A stretch of 64,000 bases of DNA from Inia geoffrensis (taxonomy: Eukaryota; Chordata; Mammalia; Artiodactyla; Iniidae): positions 62,001-126,000 of the forward strand of contig JAZAQT010000248.1 in NCBI GenBank assembly GCA_036417435.1, written 5' to 3'. The position numbers and the translations under genes were made by a program. Below, one piece after another: positions 1 through 10,504 of this stretch. Within the stretch, counting starts at the first letter, position 1; every line of letters starts with the position of its first letter. Under the pieces are notes generated by a model, which saw only the letters and a program-made list of their open reading frames with translations, ran no database searches and was not told the DNA's origin.

Positions 1-90
1 AGTGTAAAGAAGCTAAATCCCCTTATAAAAATAAATTTGAAAAAGAAAGCACAAGGACTGTGAAATAGAGAGAAATTCTTAAATAAGTCC
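1..90 (+). repeat. Left-edge partial monomer (L1 3' end)
   Basis: This is the last 90 bp of a monomer cut by the window edge. It holds the terminal part of the L1-like 3' UTR, an AATAAA signal at 30-35 and an A-rich stretch, followed by the short link into U1. Its GTGTAAAGAAG reading groups it with the tails that precede group A monomers elsewhere (for example before 3563, 19182 and 55631). Confidence 0.95.
30..35 (+). promoter_or_regulatory. Relic L1 polyadenylation signal (first of one per monomer)
   Basis: AATAAA lies just before an A-rich run, at the position expected for the end of an L1 3' UTR. The same hexamer recurs in every monomer; in U2 it is at 3502-3507. It is a relic of the retrotransposon. 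Nothing here shows that it is used. Confidence 0.6.
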
Positions 91-1826
91 TTGAGGGCTT
101 GTGAGAAATCTTGGATTTACCACCTCTACATCACCAGCTGTGGGAGAGATAAGGCTGGACAGTTGGGCCTGATACTATTGGTGAGGGAATGCAGACCCTC
201 TGAGGTAATGGTGCATGATTCCTATTCCACGGGTCCCAAATCTCCACGTTTAAGGGAGTTATCCTTCAGCTAAAATATGCATGGAAAACCCAGAATATGG
301 TCCACGAAGTGATCAGGCAAAGTTTCTAAAATTCATCGCCATTTTCCCCCCCTCTTACTCGAGTTCGCCTTTCCAGATGCGATATTAACATTCTCCCCAA
401 TTCGAGAGTCAGTGCCTTTGACCTCTTGCTTGGCACAGTTTGCAATTTCTGTGGAAGATGAGCAGGAATAAGGAGAACCAATGAGCGGCTAACTCGATGT
501 GTTTGGACGGGAACATTGAACGATGATTTCCCTACAGGAAGAAGAATTCACCAAAGGCTCAGCGTGCCATGCCGGAACGAGATTAGGGCCTGAAGCAATT
601 ATTCGGGTTTGCGGTCAGCTCACAAGAAAGCGAGTTGAGAAAAGGCGATTTTTGGCACTGTAACTCACAATCCTGCGGAGTTCCAAATGGCCCCTATCAT
701 CCAAAAATTTATTGAAGGAAGACTGTGAAGAGGACTTGAACACGACACAGAATTGCAGAAAAGAGATATCAGGTGGTAGATAAGAATTGCTCTGAAATCG
801 TAGGAAAAGAGGCAGCAGTTCGACAGTGATGCACTTGACCAAAAAGGGCGTATGCGTTTTTTCCTGAATATATTCATGAAAAAACGCATACGCCCTTTTT
901 GGCCAACCAAGCAAGCCTGCAATGGAAATCCGCACTACAAGGAAGTCTCACTTCCCACCGATCAAAAGGGCCCTCCGAAAAAAATGTAAAATCCAGAGAG
1001 GCAGGACAGGCCATGGAGAACCGGCAGCCTTGTTATGCTGATGGGCGGGATGTAAATTGCCAACAGCCACTCTGAAGAAATGAATGGTGTTTCCTGGAAC
1101 AAAGAAAAAACCAAGCTAGAGAGCCTAGGGCACTTCCACTTATGGTGGTATAGATTCGGAAAATTTAAATGAAAAAGACAGAGCCACACCAAAGTTTGGG
1201 GCTGCTCTGTGTACGGGAACCTTGACTATGGTACAATTTCAATAGCCCAGAAAGAGAAAAATGGATATAGAAGTTGTGGTACATCCCTACAATGGAATAT
1301 CACTCAACAATGAAATCAATGGCCATAGACCAGTAGCAGCATAATGAGTGGATTTAGTTACGATGATTCTAAGTGAAATAAGTCACACAGAAAAAGAAAC
1401 ATCATAAGATATCACTAATACCGGGAATGGAAACACGACTACGCATGAACTGCATTTCAAAACACAGCAGAGTCTCACATTTACAAAAGAAATTTATGCT
1501 TGCTTAAGGTCAAAGGAGAGTGGGGAGGCTGCATAAAACCAGAGATTGACATTAGGACAGATACCATTCCATAAGACAAATATATATTAGACAAGACCTA
1601 CTCCTCGCTCAAACAAATCGACTCAACACCCCATAATCCATACCTAGGAATATACCTGACTGTGAAGAAACTTAAAACCCATACATTTATAGGTCTCCAT
1701 AAGAAAATCACTTGTGTACAGCAGCATACACACAGCAGTGTAAATAAGCTAAATCCCCTTATAAAAATAAATTTGAAAAAGAAAGCACAAGAACTGTGAA
1801 ATAGAGAGAAATTCTTAAATAAGTCC
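91..1826 (+). repeat. Satellite monomer U1 (group A)
   Basis: 1,736 bp. The palindrome is at 835-906 with two mismatched pairs (left arm TTGACC, centre TTCATG). U1 is the only monomer in which the L1-frame open stretch is broken early: CTCTGG reads CTCTGA near 1072-1077. Shared variants (TTGACC, GAGAAATGAATGG, GTGGTATAG) place it closest to U12, eleven monomers away. Confidence 0.95.
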
Positions 1827-2364
1827 TTGAGGGCTTGCGAGAAATCTTGGATTTACCACCTCTACATCACCAGCTGTGGGAGAGATAAGCCTGGACACTT
1901 GGGACTGATACTATTGGTGAGGGAATGCAGACCCTCTGAGGTAATGGTGCATGATTCCCATTCCACGGGTCCCAAATCTCCAGGTTTAAGGGAATTATCC
2001 TTCAGCTAAAATATGCATGGAAAACCCAGAAAATGGTCCACGAATTGATCAGGCAAAATTTCTAAAATTCATCGCCATTTTCCCCCCCTGTTACTCGAGT
2101 TCGCCTTTCCAGATGCGATATTAACATTCTCCCCACTTCGAGAGTCAGTGCCTTTGACCTCTTGCTTGGCACAGTTTGCAATTTCTGTGGAAGATGAGCA
2201 GGAATAAGGAGAACCAATGAGCGGCTAACTCGATATGTTTGGACGGGAACATTGAACGATGATTTCCCTACAGGAAGAAGAATTCACCAAAGGCTCAGCG
2301 TGCCATGCCGGAACGAGATTAGGGCCTGAAGCAATTATTCGGGTTTGCGGTCAGCTCACAAGAA
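1827..2364. repeat. Unassigned CpG-retaining 5' block of the monomer (U2 copy)
   Basis: This block of about 540 bp opens each monomer. I cannot relate it with confidence to L1 or any other family. It holds most of the CpG sites of the monomer, among them those in CTCGAGTTCGCC, GATGCGATAT, TTCGAGAG and GCCGGAACGAG, and a C-run of seven or so before the CTCGAG. No internal sub-repeat period, tRNA-like box or long clean reading frame is visible. It could be an older, more diverged L1 ORF2 segment or an unrelated sequence. The 60-codon frame in it (1827-2009, TTG start) ends without any recognisable motif. Confidence 0.6.
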
Positions 2365-2570
2365 AGCGAGTTGAGAAAAGGAGATTTTTGGCACTGTAAC
2401 TCACAATCCTGCGGAGTTCCAAATGACCCCTATCATCCAAAAATTTATTGAAGGAAGACTGTGAAGAGGACTTGAACACGACACAGAATTACAGAAAACA
2501 GATATCAGGTGGTAGATAAGAATTGCTCTGAAATCGTAGGAAAAGAGGCAGCAGTTCGACAGTGATGCAC

Positions 2571-2642
2571 TTGGCCAAAAAGGGCGTATGCGTTTTTTCC
2601 TGAATATATTCAGGAAAAAACGCATACGCCCTTTTTGGCCAA
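2571..2642. repeat. Perfect 72-bp palindrome, mariner-like inverted-repeat element (U2 copy; one per monomer)
   Basis: Two 36-bp arms pair perfectly with no loop, beginning TTGGCCAAAAAGGGCG and centred on AATATT. A copy sits 743 or 744 bp after every monomer start. U2, U9, U11, U25 and U27 are perfect; all others have one or two mismatched pairs. The arm ends (TTGGCCAAAAAG, later GTTTTTTCC, and CCAACC just outside the right arm) resemble, from memory, the terminal inverted repeats of mariner-type elements common in ruminant genomes and short palindromic derivatives such as MADE1. Flanking sequence aligns with L1 ORF2 on both sides (ATGCA before, CAAGCAAGCC after), so it looks inserted in the L1. 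Palindrome: directly seen. Mariner origin: inference. Confidence 0.8.
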
Positions 2643-2889
2643 CCAAGCAAGCCTGCAATGGAAATCCGCACTACAAGGAAGTCTCACTTCCCACCGATCA
2701 AAAGGGCCCTCCGAAAAAAATGTAAAATCCAGAGAGGCAGGACAGGCCATGGAGAACCGGCAGCCTTGTTATGCTGATGGGCGGGATGTAAATTGCCAAC
2801 AGCCACTCTGGAGAAGTGGATGGTGTTTCCTGGAACAAAGAAAAAACCAAGCTAGAGAGCCTAGGGCACTTCCACTTATGGTGCTATAG
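2635..2889 (+). pseudogene. Open stretch in residual L1 ORF2 frame (84 codons, U2 copy)
   Basis: This stretch opens with a TTG inside the right palindrome arm and runs to TAG. Residues 56-66 carry the L1-like QPLW...FL motif, and residues 75-84 the degraded DPAIPLL-like segment. The same stretch is open in U2 to U37 and broken only in U1. I read it as a frame that has survived homogenisation, not a gene: there is no ATG start, no ribosome or promoter context, and its 5' end is transposon arm sequence. Confidence 0.65.
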
Positions 2890-3165
2890 ATTCGGAAAAT
2901 TTAAATGAAAAAGACAGAGCCACACCAAAGTTTCGGGCTGCTCTGTGTACGGGAACCTTGACTATGGTACAATTTCAATAGCCCAGAAAGAGAAAAATGG
3001 ATATAAAAGTTGTGGTACATCCCTACAATGGAATATCACTCAACAATGAAATCAATGGCCATAGACCAGTAGCAGCATAATGAGTGGATTTAGTTACGAT
3101 GATTCTAAGTGAAATAAGTCACACAGAAAAAGAAACATCATAAGATATCACTAATACCGGGAATG

Positions 3166-3526
3166 GAAACACGACTAAGCATGAACTGCATTTCAAAACA
3201 CAGCAGAGTCTCACATTTACAAAAGTAATTTATGCTTGCTTAAGGTCAAAGGAGAGTGGGGAGGCTGCATAAAACCAGAGATTGACATTAGGACAGATAC
3301 CATTCCATAAGACAAATATACATTAGACAAGACCTACTCCTCGCTCAAACAAATCGACTCAACACCCCATATTCCATACCTAGGAATATACCTGACTGTG
3401 AAGAAACTTAAAACCCATACATTTATAGGTCTCCATAAGAAAATCACTTGTGTACAGCAGCATACACACAGCAGTGTAAAGAAGCTAAATCCCCTTATAA
3501 AAATAAATTTGAAAAAGAAAGCACAA
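3166..3526 (+). repeat. L1 3' UTR relic with AATAAA and A-rich end (U2 copy; one per monomer)
   Basis: After the ORF2 relic, the sequence follows the 3' end of cetartiodactyl L1 elements: a purine-rich GGTCAAAGGAGAGTGGGGAGG stretch, then TGTACAGCAGCATACACACAG, GTGTAAA, and ATAAAAATAAATTTGAAAAAG. AATAAA is at 3502-3507 and the A-rich remnant at 3511-3520. A 6-bp inverted pair (TGTGTA/TACACA) flanks the GTACAGCAGC segment near 3450. Similarity to L1 is recalled, not searched. Confidence 0.7.
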
Positions 3527-3562
3527 GGACTGTGAAATAGAGAGAAATTCTTAAATAAGTCC

Positions 3563-5298
3563 TTGAGGGCTTGTGAGAAATCTTGGATTTACCACCTCTA
3601 CATCACCAGCTGTGGGAGAGATAAGGCTGGACAGTTGGGACTGATACTATTGGTGAGGGAATGCAGACCCTCTGAGGTAATGGTGCATGATTCCTATTCC
3701 ACGGGTCCCAAATCTCCACGTTTAAGGGAGTTGTCCTTCAGCTAAAATATGCATGGAAAACCCAGAATATGGTCCACGAAGTGATCAGGCAAAGTTTCTA
3801 AAATTCATCGCCATTTTCCCCCCCTCTTACTCGAGTTCGCCTTTCCAGATGCGATATTAACATTCTCCCCAATTCGAGAGTCAGTGCCTTTGACCTCTTG
3901 CTTGGCACAGTTTGCAATTTCTGTGGAAGATGAGCAGGAATAAGGAGAACCAATGAGCGGCTAACTCGATGTGTTTGGACGGGAACATTGAACGATGATT
4001 TCCCTACAGGAAGAAGAATTCACCAAAGGCTCAGCGTGCCATTCCGGAACGAGATTAGGGCCTGAAGCAATTATTCGGGTTTGCGGTCAGCTCACAAGAA
4101 AGCGAGTTGAGAAAAGGAGATTTTTGGCACTGTAACTCACAATCCTGCGGAGTTCCAAATGGCCCCTATCATCCAAAAATTTATTGAAGGAAGACTGTGA
4201 AGAGGACTTGAACACGACACAGAATTGCAGAAAAGAGATATCAGGTGGTAGATAAGAATTGCTCTGAAATCGTAGGAAAAGAGGCAGCAGTTCGACAGTG
4301 ATGCACTTGGCCAAAAAGGGCGTATGCGTTTTTTCCTGAATATATTCATGAAAAAACGCATACGCCCTTTTTGGCCAACCAAGCAAGCCTGCAATGGAAA
4401 TCCGCACTACAAGGAAGTCTCACTTCCCACCGATCAAAAGGGCCCTCCGAAAAAAATGTAAAATCCAGAGAGGCAGGACAGGCCATGGAGAACCGGCAGC
4501 CTTGTTATGCTGATGGGCGGGGTGTAAATTGCCAACAGCCACTCTGGAGAAGTGAATGGTGTTTCCTGGAACAAAGAAAAAAACAAGCTAGAGAGCCTAG
4601 GGCACTTCCACTTATGGTGCTATAGATTCGGAAAATTTAAATGAAAAAGACAGAGCCACACCAAAGTTTAAGGCTGCTCTGTGTACAGGAACCTTGACTA
4701 TGGTACAATTTCAATAGCCCAGAAAGAGAAAAATGGATATAGAAGTTGTGGTACATCCCTACAATGGAATATCACTCAACAATGAAATCAATGGCCACAG
4801 ACCGGTAGCAGCATAATGAGTGGATTTAGTTACGATGATTCTAAGTGAAATAAGTCACACAGAAAAAGAAACATCATAAGATATCACTAATACCGGGAAT
4901 GGAAACACGACTAAGCATGAACTGCATTTCAAAACACAGCAGAGTCTCACATTTACAAAAGAAATTTATGCTTGCTTAAGGTCAAAGGAGAGTGGGGAGG
5001 CTGCATAAAACCAGAGATTGACATTAGGACAGATACCATTCCATAAGACAAATATATATTAGACAAGACCTACTCCTCGCTCAACCAAATCGACTCAACA
5101 CCCCATATTCCATACCTAGGAATATACCTGACTGTGAAGAAACTTAAAACCCATACATTTATAGGTCTCCATAAGAAAATCACTTGTGTACAGCAGCATA
5201 CACACAACAGTGTAAATAAGCTAAATCCCCTTATAAAAATAAATTTGAAAAAGAAAGCACAAGGACTGTGAAATAGAGAGAAATTCTTAAATAAGTCC
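3563..5298 (+). repeat. Satellite monomer U3 (group A)
   Basis: 1,736 bp. The palindrome is at 4307-4378 with one mismatched pair (TTCATG centre). The L1-frame stretch is 4371-4625. Markers are CCATTCCGG, GGGGTGTAAATTG, TTTAAGGCTGC and CCGGTAGC. From 3981 onward it matches U6 at offset 5,206. Confidence 0.95.
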
Positions 5299-7033
5299 TT
5301 GAGGGCTTGCGAGAAATCTTGGATTTACCACCTCTACATCACCAGCTGTGGGAGAGATAAGGCTGGACACTTGGGACTGATACTATTGGTGAGGGAATGG
5401 AGACACTCTGAGGTAAAGGTGCATGATTCCTATTCGACGGGTCCCAAATCTCCACGTTTAAGGGAGTTATCCTTCAGCTAAAATATGCATGGAAACCCAG
5501 AATATGGTCCACGAAGTGATCAGGCAAAGTTTCTAAAATTCATCGCCATTTTCCCCCCCTGTTACTCGAGTTCGCCTTTCCAGATGCGATATTAACATTC
5601 TCCCCAATTCGAGAGTCAGTGCCTTTGACCTCTTGCTTGGCACAGTTTGCAATTTCTGTGGAAGATGAGCAGGAATAAGGAGAACCAATGAGCGGCTAAC
5701 TCGATGTGTTTGGACGGGAACATTGAACGATGATTTCCCTACAGGAAGAAGAATTCACCAAAGGCTCAGCGTGCCATGCCGGAACGAGATTAGGGCCTGA
5801 AGAAATTATTCGGGTTTGTGGTCAGCTCACAAGAAAGCGAGTTGAGAAAAGGAGATTTTTGGCACTGTAACTCACAATCCTGCGGAGTTCCAAATGACCC
5901 CTATCATCCAAAAATTTATTGAAGGAAGACTGTGAAGAGGACTTGAACACGACACAGAATTGCAGAAAACAGATATCAGGTGGTAGATAAGAATTGCTCT
6001 AAAATCGTAGGAAAAGAGGCAGCAGTTCGACAGTGATGCACTTGGCCAAAAAGGGCGTATGCGTTTTTTCCTGAATATATTCAGGAAAAAACGCATACTC
6101 CCTTTTTGGCCAACCAAGCAAGCCTGCAATGGAAATCCACACTACGAGGAAGTCTCACTTCCCACCGATCAAAAGGGCCCTCCGAAAAAAATGTAAAATC
6201 CAGAGAGGCAGGACAGGCCATGGAGAACCGGCAGCCTTGTTATGCTGATGGGCGGGATGTAAATTGCCAACAGCTACTCTGGAGAAGTGGATGGTGTTTC
6301 CTGGAACAAAGAAAAAAACAAGCTAGAGAGCCTAGGGCACTTCCACTTATGGTGCTATAGATTCGGAAAATTTAAATGAAAAAGACAGAGCCACACCAAA
6401 GTTTCGGGCTGCTCTGTGTACGGGAACCTTGACTATGGTACAATTTCAATAGCCCAGAAAGAGAAAAATGGATATAAAAGTTGTGGTACATCCCTACAAT
6501 GGAATATCACTCAACAATGAAATCAATGGCCATAGACCAGTAGCAGCATAATGAGTGGATTTAGTTACGATGATTCTAAGTGAAATAAGTCACACAGAAA
6601 AAGAAACATCATAAGATATCACTAATACCGGGAATGGAAACACGACTAAGCATGAACTGCATTTCAAAACACAGCAGAGTCTCACATTTACAAAAGAAAT
6701 TTATGCTTGCTTAAGGTCAAAGGAGAGTGGGGAGGCTGCATAAAACCAGAGATTGACATTAGGACAGATACCATTCCATAAGACAAATATACATTAGACA
6801 AGACCTACTCCTCGCTCAAACAAATCGACTCAACACCCCATATTCCATACCTAGGAATATACCTGACTGTGAAGAAACTTAAAACCCATACATTTATAGG
6901 TCTCCATAAGAAAATCACTTGTGTACAGCAGCATACACACAGCAGTGTAAAGAAGCTAAATCCCCTTATAAAAATAAATTTGAAAAAGAAAGCACAAGGA
7001 CTGTGAAATAGAGAGAAATTCTTAAATAAGTCC
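5299..7033 (+). repeat. Satellite monomer U4 (group C)
   Basis: 1,735 bp; the missing base is an A in GGAAACCC near 5495. The palindrome is at 6042-6113 with one mismatch (CATACTCCC right arm). The L1-frame stretch is 6106-6360. Markers are GAATGGAGACACTC, CTCTAAAATCG, ACACTACGAGG, CAGCTACTC and GGATATAAAAG. Sister copies are U7 (nearly identical) and U23. Confidence 0.95.
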
Positions 7034-8769
7034 TTGAGGGCTTGTGAGAAATCTTGGATTTACCACCTCTACATCACCAGCTGTGGGAGAGATAAGGCTG
7101 GACAGTTGGGACTGATACTATTGGTGAGGGAATGCAGACCCTCTGAGGTAATGGTGCATGATTCCTATTCCACGGGTCCCAAATCTCCACGTTTAAGGGA
7201 GTTGTCCTTCAGCTAAAATATGCATGGAAAACCCAGAATATGGTCCACGAAGTGATCAGGCAAAGTTTCTAAAATTCATCGCCATTTTCCCCCCCTCTTA
7301 CTCGAGTTCGCCTTTCCAGATGCGATATTAACATTCTCCCCAATTCGAGAGTCAGTGCCTTTGACCTCTTGCTTGGCACAGTTTGCAATTTCTGTGGAAG
7401 ATGAGCAGGAATAAGGAGAACCAATGAGCGGCTAACTCGATGTGTTTGGACGGGAACATTGAACGATGATTTCCCTACAGGAAGAAGAATTCACCAAAGG
7501 CTCAGCGTGCCATTCCGGAACGAGATTAGGGCCTGAAGCAATTATTCGGGTTTGCGGTCAGCTCACAAGAAAGCGAGTTGAGAAAAGGAGATTTTTGGCA
7601 CTGTAACTCACAATCCTGCGGAGTTCCAAATGGCCCCTATCATCCAAAAATTTATTGAAGGAAGACTGTGAAGAGGACTTGAACACGACACAGAATTGCA
7701 GAAAAGAGATATCAGGTGGTAGATAAGAATTGCTCTGAAATCGTAGGAAAAGAGGCAGCAGTTCGACAGTGATGCACTTGGCCAAAAAGGGCGTATGCGT
7801 TTTTTCCTGAATATATTCATGAAAAAACGCATACGCCCTTTTTGGCCAACCAAGCAAGCCTGCAATGGAAATCCGCACTACAAGGAAGTCTCACTTCCCA
7901 CCGATCAAAAGGGCCCTCCGAAAAAAATGTAAAATCCAGAGAGGCAGGACAGGCCATGGAGAACCGGCAGCCTTGTTATGCTGATGGGCGGGATGTAAAT
8001 TGCCAACAGCCACTCTGGAGAAGTGGATGGTGTTTCCTGGAACAAAGAAAAAACCAAGCTAGAGAGCCTAGGGCACTTCCACTTATGGTGCTATAGATTC
8101 GGAAAATTTAAATGAAAAAGACAGAGCCACACCAAAGTTTAGGGCTGCTCTGTGTACGGGATCCTTGACTATGGTACAATTTCAATAGCCCAGAAAGAGA
8201 AAAATGGATATAGAAGTTGTGGTACATCCCTACAATGGAATATCACTCAACAATGAAATCAATGGCCACAGACCAGTAGCAGCATAATGAGTGGATTTAG
8301 TTACGATGATTCTAAGTGAAATAAGTCACACAGAAAAAGAAACATCATAAGATATCACTAATACCGGGAATGGAAACAAGACTACGCATGAACTGCATTT
8401 CAAAACACAACAGAGTCTCACATTTACAAAGGAAATTTATGCTTTCTCAAGGTCAAAGGAGAGTGGGGAGGCTGCATAAAACCAGAGATTGACATTAGGA
8501 CAGATACCATTCCATAAGCCAAATATATATTAGACAAGACCTACTCCTCGCTCAACCAAATCGACTCAACACCCCGTATTCCATACCTAGGAATATACCT
8601 GACTGTGAAGACACTTAAAACCCATACATTTATAGGTCTCCATAAGAAAATCACTTGTGTACAGCAGCATACACACAGCAGTGTAAATAAGCTAAATCCC
8701 CTTATAAAAATAATTTTGAAAAAGAAAGCACAAGGACTGTGAAATAGAGAGATATTCTTAAATAAGTCC
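7034..8769 (+). repeat. Satellite monomer U5 (group A)
   Basis: 1,736 bp. The palindrome is at 7778-7849 with one mismatch. The L1-frame stretch is 7842-8096. The tail has ACGGGATCC, GGAAACAAGAC, TTTCTCAAGG and AAGCCAAAT, a tail haplotype shared with U8, U10, U24 and U26. Its sister at offset 5,206 is U8. Confidence 0.95.
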
Positions 8770-10504
8770 TTGAGGGCTTGCGAGAAATCTTGGATTTACC
8801 ACCTCTACATCACCAGCTGTGGGAGAGATAAGGCTGGACACTTGGGGCTGATACTATTGGTGAGGGAATGCAGACCCTCTGAGGTAATGGTGCATGATTC
8901 CCATTCCACGGGTCCCAAATCTCCACGTTTAAGGGAGTTATCCTTCAGCTAAAATATGCATGGAAAACCCAGAATATGGTCCACGAAGTGATCAGGCAAA
9001 ATTTCTAAAATTCATCGCCATTTTCCCCCCCGGTACTCGAGTTCGCCTTTCCAGATGCGATATTAACATTCTCCCCAATTCGAGAGTCAATGCCTTTGAC
9101 CTCTTGCTTGGCACAGTTTGCAATTTCTGTGGAAGATGAGCACGAATAAGGAGAACCAATGAGCGGCTAACTCGATGTGTTTGGATGGGAACATTGAACG
9201 ATGATTTCCCTACAGGAAGAAGAATTCACCAAAGGCTCAGCGTGCCATTCCGGAACGAGATTAGGGCCTGAAGCAATTATTCGGGTTTGCGGTCAGCTCA
9301 CAAGAAAGCGAGTTGAGAAAAGGAGATTTTTGGCACTGTAACTCACAATCCTGCGGAGTTCCAAATGGCCCCTATCATCCAAAAATTTATTGAAGGAAGA
9401 CTGTGAAGAGGACTTGAACACGACACAGAATTGCAGAAAAGAGATATCAGGTGGTAGATAAGAATTGCTCTGAAATCGTAGGAAAAGAGGCAGCAGTTCG
9501 ACAGTGATGCACTTGGCCAAAAAGGGCGTATGCGTTTTTTCCTGAATATATTCATGAAAAAACGCATACGCCCTTTTTGGCCAACCAAGCAAGCCTGCAA
9601 TGGAAATCCGCACTACAAGGAAGTCTCACTTCCCACCGATCAAAAGGGCCCTCCGAAAAAAATGTAAAATCCAGAGAGGCAGGACAGGCCATGGAGAACC
9701 GGCAGCCTTGTTATGCTGATGGGCGGGGTGTAAATTGCCAACAGCCACTCTGGAGAAGTGAATGGTGTTTCCTGGAACAAAGAAAAAAACAAGCTAGAGA
9801 GCCTAGGGCACTTCCACTTATGGTGCTATAGATTCGGAAAATTTAAATGAAAAAGACAGAGCCACACCAAAGTTTAAGGCTGCTCTGTGTACAGGAACCT
9901 TGACTATGGTACAATTTCAATAGCCCAGAAAGAGAAAAATGGATATAGAAGTTGTGGTACATCCCTACAATGGAATATCACTCAACAATGAAATCAATGG
10001 CCACAGACCGGTAGCAGCATAATGAGTGGATTTAGTTACGATGATTCTAAGTGAAATAAGTCACACAGAAAAAGAAACATCATAAGATATCACTAATACC
10101 GGGAATGGAAACACGACTAAGCATGAACTGCATTTCAAAACACAGCAGAGTCTCACATTTACAAAAGAAATTTATGCTTGCTTAAGGTCAAAGGAGAGTG
10201 GGGAGGCTGCATAAAACCAGAGATTGACATTAGGACAGATACCATTCCATAAGACAAATATATATTAGACAAGACCTACTCCTCGCTCAACCAAATCGAC
10301 TCAACACCCCATATTCCATACCTAGGAATATACCTGACTGTGAAGAAACTTAAAACCCATACATTTATAGGTCTCCATAAGAAAATCACTTGTGTACAGC
10401 AGCATACACACAACAGTGTAAATAAGCTAAATCCCCTTATAAAAATAAATTTGAAAAAGAAAGCACAAGGACTGTGAAATAGAGAGAAATTCTTAAATAA
10501 GTCC
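8770..10504 (+). repeat. Satellite monomer U6 (D/A mosaic)
   Basis: 1,735 bp; it shares the one-base deletion in CCCGGTACTCG with group D. The first ~300 bp match U9 and the part after 9187 matches U3, so it holds the junction of the trimer duplication. The palindrome is at 9513-9584 with one mismatch. The L1-frame stretch is 9577-9831. Private-looking readings in the junction interval are GAGAGTCAATGCC and GAGCACGAATAAG. Confidence 0.95.

Larger units (their letters stand above)
2365..3165 (+). pseudogene. Decayed L1 ORF2 C-terminal region (U2 copy; one per monomer)
   Basis: ORF2 of L1 encodes the endonuclease and reverse transcriptase; this is only the sequence coding its C-terminal end. 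Around 2746-2889 the + strand reads QPLWRSGWCFL followed by EPRALPLMVL, matching the QPLWKSVWRFL and DPAIPLLGIY stretches of mammalian ORF2. From 2998, in the same frame, it reads WI, stop, KLWYIPTMEY, matching WIKKMWHIYTMEYY. A shifted frame then gives ILSEISHTEKE, like the ILSKLSQEQK stretch. Weaker nucleotide similarity upstream includes GACTTGAAC at 2469, like the DLNRHF codons, and extends this back to about 2365. The region has several stops and frameshifts and no catalytic domain, so it is not coding. The 2365-2570 part is the less certain part. Confidence 0.72.
1827..3562 (+). repeat. Satellite monomer U2 (group B 5' part; reference unit)
   Basis: 1,736 bp. It carries a perfect 72-bp palindrome at 2571-2642 and the L1-frame open stretch at 2635-2889. 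Private readings include GATAAGCCTGG near 1885 and AATTACAGAAAACAG near 2490. It keeps GAGAGGCAGG rather than the GAGACACAGG of most group B copies, so it is a group A/B or B/D mosaic. It is used as the reference for the sub-feature entries. Confidence 0.95.

Noticed and set aside
91..273. 60-codon + strand open frame recurring once per monomer
   Set aside because: It begins with TTG, has no recognisable motif, and its residues vary only where the satellite variants fall. It recurs because the monomer does.
615..935. 85- to 106-codon minus-strand open frames across the palindrome, one or two per monomer
   Set aside because: They are antisense to the L1 relic, overlap each other in different frames and run through the palindrome arms. 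No protein family is recognisable, and single satellite variants truncate or extend them.
962..1192. 76-codon minus-strand frame in U1, U12 and U28
   Set aside because: It is present only where a few shared variants remove stops; antisense to the L1-derived stretch, with no supporting motif.
1261..1330. Intact retrotransposon
   Set aside because: Only the C-terminal ORF2 coding end and the 3' UTR are present, with in-frame stops and frameshifts; no reverse transcriptase or endonuclease domain, and no target-site duplication around monomers.
2090..2140. Relation of the CTCGAGTTCG segment to bovine satellites with repeated CTCGAG-type sub-repeats
   Set aside because: The two TCGAG words in this segment are about 43 bp apart and no regular sub-repeat follows, so the likeness rests on one short word.
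1827..3562. CENP-B box (TTCG, A and CGGG core pattern) in the monomer
   Set aside because: Several TTCG and CGGG words occur, but none has the required spacing on either strand by eye; a motif scan would settle it.
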